Part shown: one piece after another, positions 57,964 to 64,000 of the stretch
Position numbering within the stretch: position 1 is the first letter of the stretch
Layout of the letters: each line of letters opens with the position of its first letter
Assembly (NCBI GenBank): GCA_037439465.1
Contig: JBBIVX010000014.1
Coordinates: 1 to 64,000 of the forward strand
DNA: 64,000 nt
Source: Parasulfuritortus sp037439465
GTDB lineage: Bacteria; Pseudomonadota; Gammaproteobacteria; Burkholderiales; Thiobacillaceae
Direction: 5' to 3'
Notes under the pieces: model-generated
The model's database searches: none
What the model was told of the DNA's origin: nothing
What the model saw: the letters and a program-made list of their open reading frames with translations, nothing else
Position numbers and translations under genes: made by a program

Positions 57964-59517
57964 CTAAAACTGGAAATACAGGAATTCGCTCGGCCGGCTC
58001 AGCGACAGCAGGCCGCAGGCGAGGACCACCGCCATCGCCACCGCCCACCCCCGGCCGGCCGACCAGGCGAGGCGCGTGCCGGTGGATTCGTCACAACCAC
58101 CGAGCGCCGGTTTGAAACGCCCCATGATCTGCTGGCTGTTAGGCGCCAGAAACACTACCGGCAAGAGCGCCAGCACCCAGACGTAAGTCATCATGAAATT
58201 CTGGCCGCCGCCGGGCGTGAAGGCCACGCCCATGCCGCCCAGCCACCCGCCGACCGGGCCCAAGCGCAGGGCGATGGCCTCCGGCAGGGCAATGCCGTTC
58301 CTGCCGAGCATGCTGCCCAGGATGGCCAGCGCCGCGTCCAGACTGGTTGCCCGGAAGAACACCCAGCCCACCACCACCGCCAGAAAGGTCAGTGCCGCCC
58401 CCAGCAGCCGTCCGCCCGGCGACGAGCTGGCCAGATCGTGTCCCAGCCTTTTGCGTACTCCCTGCCAGGCGTGGTGGATCACCAGATACAGCCCATGCAG
58501 CCCGCCCCAGATGACGAAGGTCCAGCCCGCGCCGTGCCACAAGCCACCCAGCAGCATGGTTGCCATCAGGTTCAGATAGCGGCGGGCGGGGCCCTTGCGG
58601 TTGCCGCCCAGGGGGATGTAGAGATAATCGCGCAGGAAACGGGACAGGGTCATGTGCCAGCGACGCCAGAAATCGGTGATGCTGACCGCCTTGTAGGGAG
58701 AATTGAAATTGAGCGGCAGGCGCACGCCGATCATGCAGGACAGGCCGATGGCCATGTCAGAGTAGCCGGAGAAATCGAAATACAGTTGCAAGGTATAGGC
58801 CAGCACCCCGCCCCAGGCCTGAAAAAACGTCAGCGCCTCGCCCGCTCCCGCGGCCGCGAATACCGGTGCCGCATAAGGCGCCACACCGTCCGCCAGCACC
58901 ACTTTCTTGAACAACCCGATGGCAAAGATCGTCAGGCCGACGGTGAAGAATTCAGGGCTGAAGCGATAGGTCGCGGCCTGGCCGAACTGAGGCATCATCT
59001 CCTTGTGATGCAGCACCGGTCCGGCGATCAGGTGCGGGAAATAGGTGACGAACAAACCATAGTGGATGAAGTCGAATTCCTTCGCCTCGCCGCGCGCCGC
59101 GTCCACCAGAAAGGCGATCTGGGTGAAGGTAAAGAAGGAGATGCCCAGCGGCAGGATGATCGTCGCCAAGTCCAAACTGGCGCCCAGCGCAATATTGAGG
59201 CTACCGATGAAAAAGTTGGCATACTTGTAATAGCCCAGCAGAGCCAGGTCAGCGGTCACCCCCAAGGCCAGCAACCGCCGCCGCCGGGGCGAGCCGATGT
59301 CATGGCCACGCGCCAGGCCATAGCCGACCAGATAGTTGAAGACGACGGAAGCGAGCAGCAGGCCCACATAGGCCGGGTTCCACCAGCCATAGAAAAACAG
59401 CGAGCCGGCGGTCAGCCAGGTCGCGGCCAGACGATGACTGTAGTGCCCAAGACGAAAAAAAACGAACAGCAGAACCGGCATGAAAAGGAATAAAAACTCG
59501 ACCGAATTAAACAGCAT
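57964..59517 (-). CDS. MBOAT-family O-acyltransferase (AlgI-like)
   Basis: The product is 517 residues with about ten membrane helices. MBOAT motifs are FFTFTQIAFLVDAARGEAKE, FPHLIAGPVLHHKEMMPQF, QLYFDFSGYSDMAIGLSCM, FWRRWHMTLSRFLRDYLYIP and LLGGLWHGAGWTFVIWGGLH, with the catalytic His in WHGAGW. AlgI-type proteins pass acyl groups across the inner membrane for polysaccharide O-acetylation. It heads a three-gene set with the SGNH-like and beta-helix genes. The start is at 59515-59517. Confidence 0.93.
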   Translation of the reverse strand: MLFNSVEFLFLFMPVLLFVFFRLGHYSHRLAATWLTAGSLFFYGWWNPAYVGLLLASVVFNYLVGYGLARGHDIGSPRRRRLLALGVTADLALLGYYKYANFFIGSLNIALGASLDLATIILPLGISFFTFTQIAFLVDAARGEAKEFDFIHYGLFVTYFPHLIAGPVLHHKEMMPQFGQAATYRFSPEFFTVGLTIFAIGLFKKVVLADGVAPYAAPVFAAAGAGEALTFFQAWGGVLAYTLQLYFDFSGYSDMAIGLSCMIGVRLPLNFNSPYKAVSITDFWRRWHMTLSRFLRDYLYIPLGGNRKGPARRYLNLMATMLLGGLWHGAGWTFVIWGGLHGLYLVIHHAWQGVRKRLGHDLASSSPGGRLLGAALTFLAVVVGWVFFRATSLDAALAILGSMLGRNGIALPEAIALRLGPVGGWLGGMGVAFTPGGGQNFMMTYVWVLALLPVVFLAPNSQQIMGRFKPALGGCDESTGTRLAWSAGRGWAVAMAVVLACGLLSLSRPSEFLYFQF

Positions 59518-59792
59518 GTCCCCTGGCCCTCAAATACTCTCCGCCCGGCAATGGCCGCCCGTACCAAGGTGGCGAATCACCGCTCCGGCCGTCTCCCGGA
59601 TACATGGTCTGCGACCCCCTTTTTCGAGTTTTCGGAAATTGTCGCCGTATTGCCAACGAGTTTCCGCAAGAAGCGAACACAATTTGTCTCGCCGTAAAAT
59701 AACCATGAATCCGTTCCATAATGCGGCCGCTACAACATCTCACTCTGGCATTGCGGCGCATGGTCACAATGCAGAACGCTTATAAGGCAAGC
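59518..59792. other. Divergent intergenic region upstream of the MBOAT and flippase genes
   Basis: About 275 bases, the longest gene-free stretch in the window. CATAAT near 59715 could be a -10 box for the rightward gene but lacks a matching -35. The AAGG element at 59784-59788 is the ribosome-binding site of the flippase gene. No gene or clear repeat is seen. Confidence 0.4.
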
Positions 59793-61283
59793 ATGAGTCT
59801 CGGTCAAAGCATACGCAGCGGCGCAAAATGGCTTGCCTTCGGCAAGATCGGCAACCGCTTCATGGAGTTCGCTTTCGGTGTGGTCCTGGCCCGGCTGTTG
59901 GTCCCCGCGGACTTCGGCATGATCGCCACCATCAGCGTCTTTACCGGCTTTGTCGGCATGTTCACTGCTGGCGGCATGGGGCAGTCGCTGATCCGCGCCA
60001 AACAAGCCGACGAGGACGATTTCACCGCCGTGTTCACCCTGCAACTGGCCATGGGCGCCGTGGTTTATATCGGTTTCTACCTGGCCGGCCCATGGATTGC
60101 CCGGCTATTCGATGACCCCCTCTATTCCGACCTCATCCGCGTCTCGGCACTGAGTTTTCTGCTGCGCCCTTTCCTGGTAATGCGCACGGCCTGGCTGAAC
60201 CGGGAGATGAACTTCAAGAGCCGCACCCTGGTGGAGGTCGTAAACGGGCTGTTCACCGGCGTAGCCTCCGCCATCATGGCCTTTGCCGGTCTGGGGGTGT
60301 GGAGCCTTACGCTCTCCGGGCTGCTGGGCAGCCTCTTGCAAAATCTCTGGCTGGCCCGGCTGACTCCCTTGCGGCTACGCCTCAACCCCAACTGGGCCGT
60401 CATGCGCCGCCATACCGCCTACGGCGCCAAGATCGTGGCCAACGATTTCGTGAACTACCTCGGCAAGGAAGGCAAAAGTCTGGTCATCAGCAAGCTGGCC
60501 GGGCCGGCCCTGCTCGGGCTGTTCAACAAGGCGGAGAGCCTCGCCCGGCTGCCCAACCAGTTATTGATGTCGCCCACCATGGAGCCCCTGTTCCGGGCCA
60601 TGGGCAAAACCCAGGAGGACCTGGACCAGACCAAGTACCTCTTCTACCGGGCCATTGCCCTGCTGATGGTGTACACCACACCGCTCTATGTGATCCTCTG
60701 GTGGAGCGCGGAACCCTTCATCGGCGTGGTCTATGGCGAGAAGTGGATCGCCGCCGCCGCGCCCATGCGCATCCTCGTCTTGATGGGGGTCTTTCTCAAC
60801 GTGATGCTGCCAAGCTCCGTAGTGTTGGCGGCGCAGAACCGCCTGGGCCGGGAAATGTTGGCCCAGTCCATCAATCTGCCCATTGTCCTCGCCGCCTGCG
60901 TGCTGGGTTTGCAGGGCTGGGGATTGCCGGGGGCGGCCTGGGGCCTGCTCGCGAGCCAAGTGCTGCTCACCGCCCATTTCTATTGGTTCGTGCGCCACAC
61001 CCTGCCCACCCGCGCCAGCGACCTCGTGCGCGCCGCCGCGCCGGGACTCACCCTCAGCGCCCTATTGGGCCTGTTTCTTTTTCTGCTGGATTGGAAAATC
61101 GGCGACTGGCGCCAGACCATGCCGGCCCTGTATCTCATCGCCATGGGGCTGTCGGGCGGAGCGCTCTATGCGGCGCTGTTCCTGTTCCTGCCCATCAAGT
61201 CCCTGGAAGCGGAAGCCGGCCGCTGGCGCCGACAACTCGGCAACGGCTGGTCCGCCCTGCGCAAGGTCCTGAGGCAGACATGA
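59793..61283 (+). CDS. Wzx-type polysaccharide flippase (oligosaccharide-lipid transporter)
   Basis: The product is 496 residues with about 12-14 membrane helices. The N-terminus (IRSGAKWLAFGKIGNRFMEF then VVLARLLVPADFGMIATISV) is typical of the Wzx/polysaccharide-synthesis MATE-like family, as are GGMGQSLIRAK and LFNKAESLARLPNQLL. Such proteins flip lipid-linked repeat units to the periplasm for polymerisation. I chose the start at 59793 because of TAAGG upstream; earlier in-frame ATGs lack a site. No Wzy polymerase or glycosyltransferases are inside the window. It is followed 52 bases later by the VCBS protein gene. Confidence 0.9.
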   Translation: MSLGQSIRSGAKWLAFGKIGNRFMEFAFGVVLARLLVPADFGMIATISVFTGFVGMFTAGGMGQSLIRAKQADEDDFTAVFTLQLAMGAVVYIGFYLAGPWIARLFDDPLYSDLIRVSALSFLLRPFLVMRTAWLNREMNFKSRTLVEVVNGLFTGVASAIMAFAGLGVWSLTLSGLLGSLLQNLWLARLTPLRLRLNPNWAVMRRHTAYGAKIVANDFVNYLGKEGKSLVISKLAGPALLGLFNKAESLARLPNQLLMSPTMEPLFRAMGKTQEDLDQTKYLFYRAIALLMVYTTPLYVILWWSAEPFIGVVYGEKWIAAAAPMRILVLMGVFLNVMLPSSVVLAAQNRLGREMLAQSINLPIVLAACVLGLQGWGLPGAAWGLLASQVLLTAHFYWFVRHTLPTRASDLVRAAAPGLTLSALLGLFLFLLDWKIGDWRQTMPALYLIAMGLSGGALYAALFLFLPIKSLEAEAGRWRRQLGNGWSALRKVLRQT

Positions 61284-61335
61284 TCCTTACCTCCTGCTCG
61301 CAACGTTCCGGCCAACACAGAAAGGACAGCCCATC

Positions 61336-63354
61336 GTGAAACCGACCCCCGCCAGAATCCTCATTTTCGCTCTGCTGACTGTGACGGCGCTGTTCGCCTA
61401 CTCGTTACGCGGCGACCTCTCCGCCCTTTCCCAGCGCCTGCTATCCCAGGAGCGCAGCAAGTTCGAGGCTGCCCCCTTTCCCTACCGGAAGCTGACCTAT
61501 CTCTATGACATGGGGGTGGTGGATGCCAACGGTGACGGACAGCTCGACCTGTACACCGCCAATCACAACTACCGCCAGGTACTGCTGTTGGCCGATGGGC
61601 GAGGCGGCTTCCATGATGTGCTGAGCGCGTGGGGACTGGACCAAAGCCGTGCGCTACCAGGTTCGGAACAGGCGCGCGAGGCGCCACAACTGGACCGCCC
61701 AGGGTTGTATATCTACTGGCAGGGCGATGTCCTCCACCTGGTGGCGCACCGCACCGAAGGGTTGGCGCCGATACAAGGCGCCATCCGGCTGTACAATACG
61801 GTGGAAATCGTTGGCAGGGAAGGATTCGATGCCGACGTCAGCACCACACCCTCATCAACGCCGGGCGGCATCGCCGAGACCCTGCTGTCATTCAAGAGCG
61901 CCTCGCCCGGCCATTTGCGGCTCTATCTCTCCACCCGCGGCGCGCCGGTGCACTTCGATATCGATGCGCCTTGGGCGGCCGACCATGTCTACGTAGGCGC
62001 CCAGCGCGTTACCCCGGCGGCACCGCAGCATTTCGAGCTGGCCCTGCTGGATCGGCACGCCCTCACCTGGGCCGATTACAACGACGACGGACAACTGGAT
62101 GTCTTCATCAACCGGGGCGCCCTGGGCGGCACCCTGCGGCGTTTTCCCGCACAGGTGCGACAAGGCGTCGGCGACGAGCTGCTGCTCAGCGAAGGCCCCG
62201 GCCGCTTTGCCGATCAGGCGCGCGCACTGGGCATCGAGAAGAAAGACTGCTCCGGGCGTCACGCCAGATGGGTGGACTTCGACCGCGACGGCCGCCTCGA
62301 TCTGTACATCAATTGCCAAGACCGCGGCAAGGTGGCGGGAAGTTATTCCAAACAGTTCTACCGGCAGGAGCCGGATCACCGGCTGAGCGATATCGCCGCG
62401 GCGGTCGGACTGGCCTTGCCGGAGCATCAGATCGTAGACCTGGTCTGGTTCGACGTGGATGGCGATGGCTGGGTGGACCTCTTTACGCATGAGGACACCG
62501 GCTATTACGTCTACAGAAATCGTCAGGGCCGTTTCGAGCGCAGTTTCGTCGCCCGAGGCCCGTTTCACCGCGCAGACGTAGTGGGGCTCACCGGCGAGAC
62601 CACCGATTATTGGCAATTCGACGGCAAGCTGAGCGTGGCCGACTTCGATGCGGATGGCGACCTGGACGTCTTCATGGCCTCCAAAAAGGGCAATGGTCTT
62701 TTGATCAACGACGGTGGCCGGTTCAAGTACGTGCCACCCGCCACCCTGGGCCTGCCGCGCGAGTCGGTGGCCGCCCAATGGGTGGATTACGACAACGACG
62801 GCCGCATGGACCTACACACCGTGCCCCAGGGTCTGTACCGGCAGGGCGACAAATCGCATTTCGTGGCGACAGGCATGTTCCGCCTGCTGGACAACAAGTA
62901 CCAGGCGGCCATCATCAACTGGTTCGACCGCGACAACGACGGCCGGCTCGATCTCGTCATGGCCCTGCAAGACAACGCCACCCTGTGGCGCTGGTGGGAA
63001 AAACCGTTCAAGCACAATGACGTGAAGGGCGAGGATGACCGCTTTGACTGGGCCATCCAGAGTTACCGCAACATCGGCCCCGGCGGCCACTGGCTGCAAG
63101 TCGCGCTGCAGGGCCAGCCAGGCAACCGTCAGGCCATCGGTGCGCAGGTTACGGTCACCACCCAGGCTGGCCGCCAGACCGCCCAGGTCGGCGCTCACGA
63201 CGGGGCCTACTCCTCCCAGGGGCACTACCGTTTGTATTTTGGTCTGGGTCCGGCCACGCACGCCAGACTGCAAATCCAATGGCCCGACGGCAAGATTCAA
63301 GAGATCGGCGACGTCGCCGCCGACCGGCTGTTGCCCATTGCCTACCCGAAATGA
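61336..63354 (+). CDS. Secreted FG-GAP/VCBS-repeat protein with C-terminal ASPIC/UnbV domain
   Basis: The product is 672 residues with an N-terminal signal anchor (ILIFALLTVTALFAYSLRG). At least six FG-GAP/VCBS calcium-binding loops follow, for example VVDANGDGQLDLYTAN, WADYNDDGQLDVFINRG, WVDFDRDGRLDLYINC, FDVDGDGWVDLFTHED, DFDADGDLDVFMASKKG and WFDRDNDGRLDLVMAL, suggesting a beta-propeller. The C-terminus is an UnbV-type domain (AIGAQVTVTTQAGRQTAQ, YRLYFGLGPATHARLQIQWP). The GTG start has AAAGGA upstream. It is coupled to the next gene by ATGA. A surface binding or adhesion role is likely by family, and the EPS context suggests polymer binding. Confidence 0.88.
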   Translation: MKPTPARILIFALLTVTALFAYSLRGDLSALSQRLLSQERSKFEAAPFPYRKLTYLYDMGVVDANGDGQLDLYTANHNYRQVLLLADGRGGFHDVLSAWGLDQSRALPGSEQAREAPQLDRPGLYIYWQGDVLHLVAHRTEGLAPIQGAIRLYNTVEIVGREGFDADVSTTPSSTPGGIAETLLSFKSASPGHLRLYLSTRGAPVHFDIDAPWAADHVYVGAQRVTPAAPQHFELALLDRHALTWADYNDDGQLDVFINRGALGGTLRRFPAQVRQGVGDELLLSEGPGRFADQARALGIEKKDCSGRHARWVDFDRDGRLDLYINCQDRGKVAGSYSKQFYRQEPDHRLSDIAAAVGLALPEHQIVDLVWFDVDGDGWVDLFTHEDTGYYVYRNRQGRFERSFVARGPFHRADVVGLTGETTDYWQFDGKLSVADFDADGDLDVFMASKKGNGLLINDGGRFKYVPPATLGLPRESVAAQWVDYDNDGRMDLHTVPQGLYRQGDKSHFVATGMFRLLDNKYQAAIINWFDRDNDGRLDLVMALQDNATLWRWWEKPFKHNDVKGEDDRFDWAIQSYRNIGPGGHWLQVALQGQPGNRQAIGAQVTVTTQAGRQTAQVGAHDGAYSSQGHYRLYFGLGPATHARLQIQWPDGKIQEIGDVAADRLLPIAYPK

Positions 63355-64000
63355 ACACCCAGCCGCTCATGGACACGCTGCATCTCACCCTGGATGAATT
63401 GTTCTCGACCTCCGCTGCCCTGCCCGCCGCACAGGATCGCCAAGTTTGGGGAATGCGGCGCCACACCGCTTCACCGGCCACGGGGGTCAGCGTGCTCATC
63501 GATCGTTTCGCCGACCGTCCCGATGCCCAGTGCATCTTTCTGCGTACCGATGCGACGGCCGCCAAGGTCCTCCGTCTCGGCGTGCAGGGGGGCCATAAAG
63601 TGGAAGCCGCCGCCGGGAGCGGCTGGCGGCTGAGTCCCAGCGGCCAAGAAGGACCCTCCTATTGGCTGCCGCAACCGCCCATATTGCGTACCCAGGACAA
63701 GCAAGGCCATATCCTCAACGAGCGCGCGGCCGCGCTCACCCATCTGGATGTCTCCGCCGATGGATTGGCAGTAAACCTCGATCTACCCGCCGACGGCAGT
63801 CTTGACTGGATCATCTGGCGGTTCGGACCGGGGCAGGGTGACTTGTCCACAGGACTGGAATCGTCCCTGGCACTGGAGCGCCAGAGTTATTTTCTGTGGG
63901 GATCCAAAGTCAACGTGCGCCTGCCCGCCGGCCTTTATCATTTCCTGATCCATGGTCGTATCTATACCGACGATTTCGTCTGGCCGCGAAACTGGAAATT
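63351..64000 (+). CDS. Unknown protein, N-terminal part (runs off the right edge)
   Basis: Its ATG overlaps the VCBS gene stop (ATGA), and the frame stays open for 216 codons to the window end. There is no signal peptide. The sequence is beta-strand rich with many Trp and Gly (for example GWRLSPSGQEGPSYWLPQP and SYFLWGSKVNVRLPAGLYHF). I recognise no domain. Position suggests it works with the VCBS/UnbV protein. Confidence 0.7.
   Translation, partial: MNTQPLMDTLHLTLDELFSTSAALPAAQDRQVWGMRRHTASPATGVSVLIDRFADRPDAQCIFLRTDATAAKVLRLGVQGGHKVEAAAGSGWRLSPSGQEGPSYWLPQPPILRTQDKQGHILNERAAALTHLDVSADGLAVNLDLPADGSLDWIIWRFGPGQGDLSTGLESSLALERQSYFLWGSKVNVRLPAGLYHFLIHGRIYTDDFVWPRNWK

Noticed and set aside
59730..59792. 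Possible sigma-54-type promoter (TGGCA with downstream GC) before the flippase gene
   Set aside because: The GG to GC spacing is one base too short for a -24/-12 promoter.

Overview
The window is GC-rich bacterial DNA from a Gram-negative member of the Pseudomonadota, most likely Beta- or Gammaproteobacteria. The evidence is a 14-gene proton-pumping complex I operon with separate nuoC and nuoD, a complete Rnf complex, outer-membrane OmpA-type proteins, TviB/TviC-type nucleotide-sugar genes and an exosortase-type IPTL-CTERM protein. I cannot name the genus. I saw no rRNA, tRNA, insertion sequence, prophage or CRISPR. Genes are densely packed, often with ATGA stop/start overlaps, and the longest gene-free stretch is about 275 bases.

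Layout. (1) 1-813, minus strand: the start of an OmpA/thrombospondin-type-3 protein and mscL. (2) 1007-20194, plus strand: a run of six tightly linked genes that I read as a poly-gamma-glutamate-type (PgsB/PgsC) polymer system rebuilt for a Gram-negative envelope. It has a CHASE2/PAS sensor with degenerate kinase motifs, a PgsC-like membrane protein whose membrane part and soluble part are both duplicated, a membrane-anchored beta-rich protein, a secreted hydrolase-like protein, a 1897-residue secreted protein with OmpA, helical-repeat and barrel-like regions, and a PgsB-like Mur-ligase with large extra domains. This is the best candidate for an undescribed system. (3) 20208-23231: nadA, an IPTL-CTERM surface protein with a strong promoter, and a class II aldolase. 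(4) 23314-33823, minus strand: rnfB, a nifJ-type 2-oxoacid:ferredoxin oxidoreductase carrying its own C-terminal ferredoxin, then rnfC, D, G, E, A and a small Cys/Gly-rich membrane protein. A LysR-type regulator is transcribed divergently. (5) 35025-50092, minus strand: nuoA to nuoN followed by an OmpA/Pal-like lipoprotein. (6) 50252-64000: an exopolysaccharide region with UDP-GlcNAc 4-epimerase and UDP-HexNAc 6-dehydrogenase, a YdcF-type protein, an asparagine-synthase-like amidotransferase lacking the glutaminase cysteine, a parallel beta-helix protein, a membrane SGNH-like protein with an MBOAT O-acyltransferase (alginate-acetylation style), a Wzx-type flippase, a VCBS/UnbV repeat protein and the start of an unknown gene.

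How the parts fit. The Rnf/NifJ block couples ferredoxin, NADH and 2-oxoacid metabolism, and complex I supplies respiratory NADH oxidation. The two surface-polymer regions would make a polyamino-acid-like polymer and an amidated, O-acylated uronic-acid polysaccharide. Family assignments rest on motifs read from translated sequence. The polymer chemistry and the protein roles in region 2 are inference.
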